Below are positions 8,125 through 13,915 of a DNA stretch of 16,799 nucleotides, piece after piece; the first letter of the stretch is position 1; every line of letters starts with the position of its first letter. The stretch is from CAYQAJ01 sp964415245 (GTDB lineage Bacteria; Planctomycetota; Planctomycetia; Pirellulales; Pirellulaceae). Made by a program: the position numbers and the translations under genes. The notes beneath the pieces are model-generated. The model had not been told where the DNA came from. It ran no database searches and was given only the letters and a program-made list of their open reading frames with translations. The stretch lies in NCBI GenBank assembly GCA_964415245.1, contig CAYQAJ010000097.1, positions 1 through 16,799 on the forward strand, in the 5' to 3' direction.

Positions 8125-9195
8125 CTACCTTTCAATCCTTGTGGCACTTGCCGCGCGGGCCCGCGCCGGCCGGTCGGTCGTGCCGGAGAGGCGGAGAAGC
8201 ACGTCCGACGCCTCCTGCAAAGCGTATCCCGTTTCGCGCAACGAGACTGCGGCAGCCATGAGCAGGTCGCGGGGCGAGATTGCCCGTGCGACCGAGCGCA
8301 CGGCGGCCGAAGAGATCGCAGCCGTGCCCGCAAGCGACGCCCCCCGCGCAAATGGCGTTTCGCCCGAAAGCGGCGACTGACGCAACGGCGGCGTCTCGCC
8401 GTCCCAGCAGCCGAAATGCTGCCAGGGACACTCGTCGTAGACGAACGGCATCGAATGGGCGGCTTCCGGCGAAACACACGAAGGTCCGTGTACGCTGCGA
8501 CTCGGCGGTTGCGATCGAATTGGCGGTTGCGATCGACTCGGCGCCGCGACCACGACTTCGCTGGGCCCATCTTCTTGGTGCCACGCGGCGTCATCGTCCG
8601 CCACCGTCGCAGTCCGGTCGCAATCATCCGACGAAGCCCATACGTCGGCGGCGCCGCGTGACTCGATGCCGCTTGGATTGGAGATCGCGGAAGGGGACGC
8701 TACGTGCGCAAGCCACGTCACCGCGCCCAGCGGATTGGGGCATACTCGCGTGCTTGTGTGTTCGGCCAGCCAGTCCACTGCTGCCCGCACTACGTCGGCA
8801 CGCGCGAAGATGAATTGCGAGCCCCACTTCGAACAGGCACGTCTCGCCACGTCGGACCAAACGAACGGATGGCTCGACGCCCCGCTGTCCGCCGAATCGC
8901 TCACTTCGCCGCGTGCGATCGATCCGTACACCGCCTGGTCGTAAACGGGATCGTAAATGGAACGATAGTCATAGGCGGGCTCCGTCGGGCGGTGGGCCGG
9001 CCAGTGGTAAGTCGCCCAATTCTGTTCGTACGGGCAACTTGGCGGCAGCCCCGATGCCAGCGGGCAAGCGTATTCGGACCAGGAGAGCGGGAGTGCCACG
9101 GCGGGCAGAATTTCGCCGTACGTCGTCGAACCGGGCGCCGCCATCGAGAGTAGAAAAGCACAAGCAAGGGCCCAGGCAGGACAAGGGCGTTGCAT
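8125..9195 (-). CDS. Exported protein of unknown function
   Basis: The 356-residue product starts with a signal peptide (MQRPCPAWALACAFLLSMAAPG, cleavage around residues 22-28). ATG 9195 was chosen because AAGGAGA lies seven bases upstream; the frame is open to 9333 without support. The mature part has no recognised domain. Residues 30-90 are rich in Tyr, Pro and Cys (YACPLASGLPPSCPYEQNW). The centre is Ser/Asp/Ala-rich and probably flexible. Residues 219-230 contain a twofold six-residue repeat (RSQPPI, RSQPPS) made by an 18-bp DNA duplication. The C-terminal 60 residues are helical and Ala/Arg-rich (ISPRDLLMAAAVSLRETGYALQEASDVLLRLS in outline). It is probably monocistronic. No partner gene suggests a role. 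The clear signal peptide and Shine-Dalgarno make it likely to be a real gene, although the low-complexity composition leaves some doubt. Confidence 0.7.
   Translation of the reverse strand: MQRPCPAWALACAFLLSMAAPGSTTYGEILPAVALPLSWSEYACPLASGLPPSCPYEQNWATYHWPAHRPTEPAYDYRSIYDPVYDQAVYGSIARGEVSDSADSGASSHPFVWSDVARRACSKWGSQFIFARADVVRAAVDWLAEHTSTRVCPNPLGAVTWLAHVASPSAISNPSGIESRGAADVWASSDDCDRTATVADDDAAWHQEDGPSEVVVAAPSRSQPPIRSQPPSRSVHGPSCVSPEAAHSMPFVYDECPWQHFGCWDGETPPLRQSPLSGETPFARGASLAGTAAISSAAVRSVARAISPRDLLMAAAVSLRETGYALQEASDVLLRLSGTTDRPARARAASATRIER
8504..8539. repeat. 18-bp in-frame tandem repeat inside the exported protein gene
   Basis: The core ggcggttgcgatcga occurs at 8504-8518 and again at 8522-8536 with an 18-bp period. 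It encodes the doubled RSQPP(I/S) of the minus-strand protein and keeps its frame. Confidence 0.75.
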
Positions 9196-9201
9196 GCGGA
9201 A

Positions 9202-9208
9202 TCTCCTT
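9202..9208 (-). promoter_or_regulatory. Shine-Dalgarno deciding the start at 9195
   Basis: On the minus strand AAGGAGA occupies 9208-9202, with seven bases between the AGGAG core and the ATG at 9195. It selects the signal-peptide ATG over the upstream open frame. Confidence 0.8.
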
Positions 9209-9529
9209 GGCTTGGTCGCCGCATGGATGCGGCGCTCTTGAATTGTTGTCGCCGCGGTGCGGGCGCTTACGCTCCCGCCGCGGGGCTCTCGTCGGCCGGT
9301 AATCGGGTATCGGAGTCTGCCGTTTACGGGCATTAGGCAATCGAAGGGCCGTGGGAGAATCGGGCGACCCTTGCTGCCAATTCGCGCGACCGGCGAAGCG
9401 AGGGAATCTTTGGCGAAACGCCGGGAAATGACGCTCTTGCCGAAGTGGCACGCGCTCGCGGCTATGACAATGTGGCAAGCTTTCCCGCGCGAGCCGCCGT
9501 CGTCCCCGACTCCCGCCGTGCGCCGCAGT

Positions 9530-9556
9530 ACCGGGTGTACCGGTACAACCGGGTGT
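9530..9556. promoter_or_regulatory. 12-bp palindrome flanked by direct repeats, possible operator
   Basis: TGTACCGGTACA (9536-9547) is a perfect palindrome. The nonamer accgggtgt occurs at 9530-9538 and again at 9548-9556, partly overlapping and flanking it. The site is about 80 bp upstream of the small membrane protein gene, a position where a dimeric regulator could bind. No regulator gene is nearby, so this is only a candidate. Confidence 0.35.
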
Positions 9557-9632
9557 TTGGATGGGAAATGAGGGCAGGTGTATTTGTCGGCAGCCGATAA
9601 ATGCTTCTGTCACCCCAAGCCCACCGTCGCCC

Positions 9633-9932
9633 ATGCACGCCAGCAAAATCGACACCAGCCAGCTCTGCATCTACGCGGGTGTGCTGCTCCTGCTCATGGG
9701 GGGCATTCTGCGCGCCGTCGATTCGTTCGTGCTCAGCGCTTCGACCACCCGCGTGCTGGCAAGCTGGACCGGCCCGCCCCCCGAAACGCCCAAGGGCGCC
9801 GTGCGGCAGATCGTGATCGACACGACCGCACCGCGACGCATCGTCACGCCCCCCGAGTGGCTTGGCTGGGCGCTGTTGTGCACCGGCGGCGTTCTCACCG
9901 TGCACGGCCTTCTGCACCGCTGGCGAAAATAG
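9633..9932 (+). CDS. Small two-helix membrane protein of unknown function
   Basis: This 99-residue protein has two predicted membrane helices, at about 11-28 (LCIYAGVLLLLMGGILRAV) and about 76-93 (GWALLCTGGVLTVHGLL). They flank an extramembrane stretch of about 45 residues that includes GPPPETPKGAVRQIVIDTT and PRRIVTPPEWLGW. Both ends are short, and the C-terminus HRWRK is basic, suggesting it stays in the cytoplasm. ATG 9633 begins immediately before the first helix; the frame is open upstream from 9561 but that part looks non-coding, and no clear Shine-Dalgarno is seen. It may be a phylum-restricted envelope protein. Neighbours give no functional clue. Confidence 0.6.
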   Translation: MHASKIDTSQLCIYAGVLLLLMGGILRAVDSFVLSASTTRVLASWTGPPPETPKGAVRQIVIDTTAPRRIVTPPEWLGWALLCTGGVLTVHGLLHRWRK

Positions 9933-10120
9933 CTGCCGCGCCCGATGGCCGCTCGTAGTACGAGATTCCTCGCCTGCGGTTCACCACGCCTGGGGCGGCC
10001 ATCGGCGCTTGCGGTTTCGCGATACCCCGGCGGGTCCGCTCGCCATACGATTCCGCGACGATCAAAAGCGCGGTTCCCGTCTCCGCCATATCCGTGACAG
10101 GCAGATAAGCGGAGACGATC
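9933..10120. other. Gene-free stretch with a possible DUF1559-like remnant on the minus strand
   Basis: No intact gene is seen. On the minus strand a frame from 10122 down to 9895 begins MIVSAYLPVTDMAETGTALLI and contains PGVVNRRRGISYYE. The order TGTALLIVAE then RGIS-YY loosely recalls the C-terminal part of planctomycete DUF1559 prepilin-like proteins (GTSNTLLIVE then GPGISSYH). It lacks the N-terminal methylation motif, and its last part runs antisense into the preceding gene, so it would at best be a fragment. This is weak recognition from memory. Confidence 0.25.
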
Positions 10121-10297
10121 ATGAACGGTCGGCCTTGCCCGTGCCGCGAGCGGAACGTCCGCCTGGAGCGCGAACCGGCCCATCGCATCGTTCACAACTA
10201 TGGCCATGGCGGCTCGGGCTTCACGCTTTCCTGGGGCTGCGCCCAGGAAGCCACGCAACTGGTCAAGAGCATGCTGAAAGCCGAGTGCGCGGCGTGA
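10121..10297 (+). pseudogene. C-terminal remnant of an FAD-dependent D-amino-acid-oxidase-like gene
   Basis: The 58-codon frame from ATG 10121 to TGA 10297 encodes VRLEREPAHRIVHNYGHGG followed by SGFTLSWGCAQEATQLV. This is the hallmark C-terminal FAD-binding segment of the D-amino-acid oxidase (DAO) family, in which an N-Y-G-H-G-G-x-G motif and a W-G-C turn precede the last helix. Members are usually well over 300 residues; here the whole N-terminal Rossmann domain and substrate domain are missing, and an in-frame TAA at 10106 blocks reading from upstream. No other piece of the gene was found within the window. It is therefore read as a decayed or truncated gene, not a functional small protein. 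Some translation of the 58-residue stub cannot be excluded. Confidence 0.75.
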
Positions 10298-10320
10298 AAC
10301 CTGCACCCGATAAGGACGCC

Positions 10321-10340
10321 TCACGCCGGAATTGGCGTGA
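10321..10340. terminator. Perfect 7-bp hairpin after the oxidase remnant
   Basis: TCACGCC (10321-10327), loop GGAATT, GGCGTGA (10334-10340) is a perfect stem 23 bp past the stop of the oxidase remnant. There is no T tract, so it may be a factor-dependent terminator, an mRNA 3'-end hairpin or a REP-like element. Confidence 0.4.
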
Positions 10341-10507
10341 CAGTTGACTCCGAAACGGCTAACGTCAGGTTACCGTAGCGCCCTGCGTACGCATACGACG
10401 CGGCCTTCTGCCCTGGCCGGCAAGAGGTTCCGAGTTCCCGGCGCATCCGCCACTGCTGAGCGTGCTCGTTCCATCGCAATCGAAAAGTGCCCGACGAGGC
10501 CGATGCC

Positions 10508-11032
10508 ATGAAGTCCAGTGCAATTGCTTTCAACTTGCTCGTCGCGGTGGTTGCGTCAGCGGGCGTTGCCGACGAACTCAAACCTCCCAGGGCGGACCAG
10601 AAACCCGACCCAGTATTTTGGAAGACTGAGCCCGAAGAGGTGACGATGCTGAAAACGGCGGGCACCGTATTGATGGGGAGCTACGCTCTCGACCCGACTG
10701 CCGCACGGTCGCTGCGCAAAATCGAGATTCTCAAACAAGCCCTGGACCGTATTGATACCCTGGCCGGCAAAAAACCCACGTGGGACAAAGAGAACGCGGA
10801 GCTCACGATAGGCCAGCTCATGGACATATACCTGGAAACCGCGCTGGCGTTCTACGCAGGCAAAGGCGATCGCGGCATGGGCAAACGCGCCGATCGTTTG
10901 AAGAAATACACCGACCTTGAAATCGGCGATCAACAGTTATCGAGCGCGCTGGTCAGCGTCGAGTGGGCGGCTGCCTGGGACGTGCCGTTGAAGCCGGGCC
11001 AGGAAGAGAAACTCGACGCGCTGATTCGATAG
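10508..11032 (+). CDS. Small exported protein of unknown function
   Basis: This 174-residue protein has an N-terminal signal peptide (MKSSAIAFNLLVAVVASAG, cleavage around residues 19-22). ATG 10508 is preceded by GAGG with eight bases spacing; a GTG at 10487 in the same frame is less likely because it would add seven charged residues ahead of the signal. The mature part is charged and mostly helical. It includes KIEILKQALDRIDTLAGKK, LMDIYLETALAFYAGKGDR and KLDALIR at the end. No cysteines, metal motifs or catalytic signatures stand out, and no family is recognised. It is followed after 39 bp by an antitoxin-like gene on the same strand, but there is no sign that the two work together. Confidence 0.65.
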   Translation: MKSSAIAFNLLVAVVASAGVADELKPPRADQKPDPVFWKTEPEEVTMLKTAGTVLMGSYALDPTAARSLRKIEILKQALDRIDTLAGKKPTWDKENAELTIGQLMDIYLETALAFYAGKGDRGMGKRADRLKKYTDLEIGDQQLSSALVSVEWAAAWDVPLKPGQEEKLDALIR

Positions 11033-11071
11033 CGCCTCAAAATGATCCAAGCCGCTGCTCCATGAGGCCGT

Positions 11072-11323
11072 ATGAAGACCGTCTCTGTTCCGCCTCAGGC
11101 CACGGACGTCAATGCGCTTCTCCAACAAGCCCGCAACGAGGACATTCTGGTGCGAGCCGCTGACGGCACCGAGTTCATGATCACGGTCGTCGATGAGTTC
11201 GACGAGGAGATCGCTCGCACTCGCCAAAATGCCAGGCTTATGGCGCTGCTCGAGCAGCGAGCCAAGCAATCGCAGACTATCCCGCTCGCCGAGGTGAAGC
11301 GGCAGCTTGGACTGAATCTGTGA
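11072..11323 (+). CDS. Phd/YefM-type antitoxin-like protein, orphan
   Basis: The 83-residue product has the build of prevent-host-death antitoxins. The short N-terminal beta/alpha DNA-binding part (MKTVSVPPQATDVNALLQQA) leads into ILVRAADGTEFMITVVDEFD, and a charged C-terminal helix pair follows (ARLMALLEQRAKQSQ, then IPLAEVKRQLGL). In the family the N-terminal half binds the operator and the C-terminal half covers the toxin. ATG 11072 has GAGG about six bases upstream. No toxin gene follows directly: the next 120 bp have no recognisable product, and the toxin after that is broken and overlaps another antitoxin. The gene therefore looks orphaned, or its partner has been lost. Similar single-gene copies are common in planctomycetes and cyanobacteria as far as I recall. 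Confidence 0.75.
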   Translation: MKTVSVPPQATDVNALLQQARNEDILVRAADGTEFMITVVDEFDEEIARTRQNARLMALLEQRAKQSQTIPLAEVKRQLGLNL

Positions 11324-11443
11324 GCGTCGTGGCTGAGACCGATTTCTCGGCGGTTGCAAGATGCCGACCCCTACCGGAAGGAATTCGCCGCGAGATCGAA
11401 ATGACACTGGCCGTCGCGGCGCGGAACGAAGGGCAACGTCGAA

Positions 11444-11744
11444 TTGGCATACCGAGTCGAGTATTCGCCGGAGACAGGCGAGCATCTACGGGTCCTGACG
11501 GCTCGCCAGTGTTCGATCGTTTTCGATGCCGTCGATCGCCAACTTGTTCATCAGCCGTCCGTCGAAACGCGAAACCGCAAGCCGATGCGGCCCAATCCGA
11601 TTGCGCCGTGGGAACTTCGGATCGGCGACCTTCGCGTATACGTATGATGTGGCTGAGGAACCCGAGCAACTTGTAACCGTATTGGCAGTCGGCATCTAAG
11701 ACCGCAACCGCGTGATCATCGGCGGTCAGGAGCTCGCATTATGA
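11444..11744 (+). pseudogene. RelE/ParE-like toxin gene, broken by a frameshift and a nonsense codon
   Basis: Reading from TTG 11444 gives YRVEYSPETGEHLRVLTARQ, then IVFDAVDRQLVHQPSVETRN and RKPMRPNPIAPWELRIGDLR, a typical RelE/ParE-fold mRNase-type toxin. The frame stops at TGA 11645-11647 after RVYV. Skipping one base near 11642 restores the expected continuation YDVAEEPEQLVTVLAVGI. A TAA at 11697-11699 then sits where the family commonly has Lys, followed by DRNRVIIGGQELAL and a TGA at 11742-11744. The restored stop overlaps the ATG of the next antitoxin gene by ATGA, the normal spacing of a toxin-first pair. Without the C-terminal third, including its last beta strands, the toxin should be inactive. 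The TTG start, with AAGGG ten bases upstream, may itself be original or a further change. Confidence 0.8.
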
Positions 11745-12022
11745 AGGTCGTAGAAAAGACCGACGCTACCGATACCTTGGCGCAGTATGCCGCGAATATC
11801 GAAAGCGGGCCGATCATCGTCACCAGCCAGGGGCGGCCAATCGCTGCTCTGGTGCCGATCGAGAATGCAGACCTGGAAACTGTCTCACTCGGCACCAATC
11901 GCTCGTTCCTCGAACTGATCGAGCGCTCGCGCGCCCGCGTGAAGGCCGAAGGCGGAGTTTCCAGCGAGGAAATACGCCGCAGGTTCGGGGCCACTGATCT
12001 GCACGGCGAGACTGGCCAATAA
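11741..12022 (+). CDS. Phd/YefM-type antitoxin, partner of the broken toxin
   Basis: The product is 93 residues. Its N-terminal half has the Phd signature: MKVVEKTDATDTLAQYAANI, then GPIIVTSQGRPIAALVPIE, where the strand-turn-strand with QGRPIAALV is the conserved core of this antitoxin group. The C-terminal half (SFLELIERSRARVKAEGG, SSEEIRRRF) would bind the toxin. The ATG overlaps the stop of the ancestral toxin frame, so translation was coupled to the toxin and may now be reduced because ribosomes stop at 11647. Phd proteins normally repress their own operon with toxin as co-repressor; that control is probably lost. The reading frame has no defect, so it may persist as an anti-addiction gene or simply be decaying more slowly. 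Confidence 0.82.
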   Translation: MKVVEKTDATDTLAQYAANIESGPIIVTSQGRPIAALVPIENADLETVSLGTNRSFLELIERSRARVKAEGGVSSEEIRRRFGATDLHGETGQ

Positions 12023-12062
12023 CCGGTCTCTGCGGCGCCAGTCGCTGCACTACGCGCCAGAG

Positions 12063-12308
12063 TCACGGCACCTTCGCGACGGCGCTCGGTTCCATCTCGA
12101 CGCGGGCGACATCGAATCCCACCGATCGCACGTCGCCGATGGCCGATCGAATCGCTTCTTCCAGCGACGCGGCTTCGCGATGGAAATGAATCTGCGGGAC
12201 ACCTGCAATGGTGGATATCGTACCGTCGTCGAATTGCCCGTACATTCGGTCGGCATCGTCGTCGGTCGGATCCGCGGTCAATACCAGGGTGAATTCATGT
12301 TCCTTCAT
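12063..12308 (-). CDS. Small protein of unknown function, orphan accessory gene
   Basis: The 81-residue product begins MKEHEFTLVLTADPTDDDAD. It contains RMYGQFDDGTISTIAGVPQI and ends in a helical part with SLEEAIRSAIGDVRSVGFDV. ATG 12308 is chosen because GAGGG lies eight bases upstream; a TTG at 12323 is in frame but lacks such a site. I recall small bacterial proteins of the same look (FTL.L...P....D.LY..FDDGT....GVPQI.F.RE..SLEEAI), usually next to a small DNA-binding gene, but cannot name a function. Here it stands alone, converging on the antitoxin gene 40 bp away, so any partner that used to lie downstream is gone. The balanced alpha/beta pattern suggests a folded cytoplasmic protein. 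Confidence 0.65.
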   Translation of the reverse strand: MKEHEFTLVLTADPTDDDADRMYGQFDDGTISTIAGVPQIHFHREAASLEEAIRSAIGDVRSVGFDVARVEMEPSAVAKVP

Positions 12309-12375
12309 TATGCGATCCCTCAATCCCCGTTCTCGCTAGTGCGGGCAGCGATCAACGCCGCGTCGCACCAAATGA

Positions 12376-12395
12376 CCCACGCCTTCCGGCGTGGG
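12376..12395. repeat. Perfect 8-bp hairpin CCCACGCC-TTCC-GGCGTGGG, likely dispersed planctomycete repeat and possible terminator
   Basis: CCCACGCC (12376-12383) and GGCGTGGG (12388-12395) are perfect complements around TTCC. The hairpin lies 63 bp past the stop of the amidohydrolase gene and 67 bp upstream of the small orphan gene, so it may end the former transcript. From memory this exact stem-loop recurs in intergenic DNA of Pirellulales genomes; that is not shown by this window, where I see one copy. Confidence 0.6.
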
Positions 12396-12458
12396 CTACT
12401 ATGTTCCGCAGGGCCAACAGTAGTAAGCAGCGCTATGAGATTGTGTGCGAATGGCACG

Positions 12459-13433
12459 CTACGCAAAGAACACGCTTTCGGCCGTCCGGCGGAGCAGCCA
12501 GTCGCGGTCGCCGTCGCTCAGGCCGTCGAGGCGGTCGCGGATGAGGGCGATCGAGTCGTGGTAGGTGTGGCCGTTCACCACCTGATACGGCGAGTCGCTG
12601 GCCCACATGCACCGCTCGACTCCGAAGGCGTCAAGCGCGCGGCGGATCATCGGCACCAGGTCGAGATACGGCGCCTTCTTTTTGCCCAGCGCGTAGTACG
12701 CCGACAGTTTTAGATGGGTGCGCTTGTGGCGGGCCAGCGCGCACAGGGCATCTACGTCGTGGTCGCGAATCTCGCCATCGACGCCGACCCGCGCGAAGTG
12801 GTCGATGACCACCGTGGTGTCGGGATACCGTTCGCACATCGCGGCGACGCCCGCCAGGTCCGCCGCGTCGATCAGACAGCACATGGCTTGGCTCGTCTCG
12901 GCGCCGCACTTCCACATGGCGGCCATGCCCGGGCCATCGAGCCACTTTTCTTTGCGAATCCACGAGGTGATGCGAAAGCCGTGCACCTGCCGCGGCTTGA
13001 GCTCGCGCATCACGCGGTCGGGGTCGGGGCGGGTGTCGTCGACCATGCCCACCACCGAGAAGATTCCTTTGCGGCGCTCGGCGGCGTCGATGAGGTACGT
13101 GTTATCCCACCCGTGGTAGATGTGGTGCTGGATCAGCACGACGCGGCCGACGCCCTCGGGCCGCGCGATCTTGAGCAGCTCTTCGTCGGTGAAGCTGGGG
13201 GGATCAAGGTCCTTGGCCGTCTTCCCCTCGGCCAGCGGAAACTGCTCGACGTCCGGCGACCAAATGTGGCTATGGGCGTCGATGTACTTCGCGGCCGGTT
13301 CTTCGTCGCCGTCGTCGGCGCGCGTGCTACATCCGAGCGCGATGCCCGCCATGCTCAAGGCGCCGATCGCACCGGCCTTAAGCACTTGTCGGCGAGAGAG
13401 AGCGACGGGCGCCGCGGGTGACGATTCGGGCAT
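12459..13433 (-). CDS. Tat-exported amidohydrolase family (Amidohydro_2) metal-dependent hydrolase
   Basis: This 324-residue protein has a twin-arginine signal (SRRQVLKAG at 13-21, hydrophobic stretch to about 34, then GCST, so possibly a lipoprotein at C35). The TIM-barrel amidohydrolase core follows. It shows the first metal motif D-A-H-S-H (52-56), IQHHIYHGW (101-109), HGFRI (151-155), VVIDHFAR with H212, and the last-strand Asp in WASDSPY (D280). These enzymes hydrolyse or decarboxylate cyclic and aromatic substrates; the Amidohydro_2 branch includes lactone hydrolases and decarboxylases. The substrate here is not predictable. Tat export suggests folding with a metal before secretion. ATG 13433 sits directly before the Tat signal; only a weak GAGAG lies upstream. 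No catabolic cluster surrounds it. Confidence 0.9.
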   Translation of the reverse strand: MPESSPAAPVALSRRQVLKAGAIGALSMAGIALGCSTRADDGDEEPAAKYIDAHSHIWSPDVEQFPLAEGKTAKDLDPPSFTDEELLKIARPEGVGRVVLIQHHIYHGWDNTYLIDAAERRKGIFSVVGMVDDTRPDPDRVMRELKPRQVHGFRITSWIRKEKWLDGPGMAAMWKCGAETSQAMCCLIDAADLAGVAAMCERYPDTTVVIDHFARVGVDGEIRDHDVDALCALARHKRTHLKLSAYYALGKKKAPYLDLVPMIRRALDAFGVERCMWASDSPYQVVNGHTYHDSIALIRDRLDGLSDGDRDWLLRRTAESVFFA

Positions 13434-13513
13434 GGAATAATCTCTCGACTCTCAATGATCGCATGAATACACGTTAGCGCGGAGTTGACGATTTCGCCCG
13501 AAGACCCGTGCCC

Positions 13514-13546
13514 GCGCTCCGCAGCGCGTCGCGGCTAACCGCGAGC
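13514..13546 (+). repeat. REP-like repeat, second location (31/33 match to 388-420)
   Basis: The 33 bases match 388-420 at all but two positions (T/A at the tenth base, G/C at the 29th). In this copy GCGCT-CCGC-AGCGC forms a perfect 5-bp stem, and GCTC near the start can pair with GAGC at the end. It lies upstream of the amidohydrolase start. Confidence 0.75.
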
Positions 13547-13558
13547 CTCGCACGCGCT

Positions 13559-13582
13559 CCCAATCCCCAATCCCCAATCCCC
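13559..13582 (-). repeat. GGGGATT tandem repeat, G-quadruplex candidate
   Basis: The plus strand reads CCC followed by three perfect AATCCCC units (13562-13582). The minus strand therefore has four G tracts of 3-4 with uniform three-base ATT loops, meeting the usual definition of an intramolecular G-quadruplex. The minus strand is the coding sense of both neighbours, so it would lie in the 3' leader between the Tyr-rich protein gene and the amidohydrolase gene. Confidence 0.8.
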
Positions 13583-13621
13583 TTCAGCATGTCCGCTCGT
13601 GCGGGAACGACGCGCCGCGCG

Positions 13622-13915
13622 TTACCAGCCGCGGACGGCGGAGTAGATGCTCCCTTGGAACGGACTGTTTCGGTCGTAATACATGCCGGGTCCGTGGTAG
13701 TACTGCCAGCGGTCGAACCGGTCGCGGTAGTAGAAGCTGTTGTGGTTCAAATGGTACGGCTTCGAGTAATAGGGGCTGGTGTAACCGTAGGCCGAATCTT
13801 CGGGATACTCCTTATGGCGCTGCGCTCGGCCGAAGAGCCGCGGCCGAGCACTGGCGACGTCAGCCATCGCGCCTAATGCGGCAAACACCGCCAGGGCAAT
13901 CAATAATCGCTTCAT
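13622..13915 (-). CDS. Small Tyr-rich secreted protein of unknown function
   Basis: This 97-residue protein starts with a clear signal peptide (MKRLLIALAVFAALGAMADV, cleavage after ASA at about residue 23). The mature 74 residues are rich in Tyr, Arg, His and Asn, with SAYGYTSPYYSKPYHLNHNS, then FYYRDRFDRWQYYHGPGMYY. There are no cysteines and no enzyme motif. ATG 13915 has GGAGG about ten bases upstream; the frame is open to 13987 but that part has no Shine-Dalgarno and would precede the signal peptide. Short Tyr/Gly-rich secreted proteins of this look are common and unassigned in Pirellulales. The aromatic-basic composition would suit a matrix or surface-coating role, which is only a guess. 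Confidence 0.75.
   Translation of the reverse strand: MKRLLIALAVFAALGAMADVASARPRLFGRAQRHKEYPEDSAYGYTSPYYSKPYHLNHNSFYYRDRFDRWQYYHGPGMYYDRNSPFQGSIYSAVRGW

Larger units (their letters stand above)
9196..9632. other. 437-bp divergent intergenic region
   Basis: The two flanking genes are transcribed away from each other, so both promoters should lie here, but no sigma-70 pair of good quality is visible. Open frames inside have no recognisable product. The only ordered element is the palindrome cluster at 9530-9556. Confidence 0.5.

Noticed and set aside
10321..10665. Minus-strand frame ending in a Thr/Val/Pro-rich tail
   Set aside because: It is antisense to the start of the small exported protein gene, has no start signal and no recognisable product.
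11639..11650. Programmed ribosomal frameshift in the toxin gene
   Set aside because: There is no slippery heptamer, and a second stop (TAA at 11697) blocks the restored frame, so mutation is the simpler explanation.
11320..11676. Plus-strand frame overlapping the first antitoxin stop, possible toxin for it
   Set aside because: It reads through the RelE/ParE-like toxin in the wrong frame and its first 40 residues match no toxin fold I know; kept only as a question in the findings.
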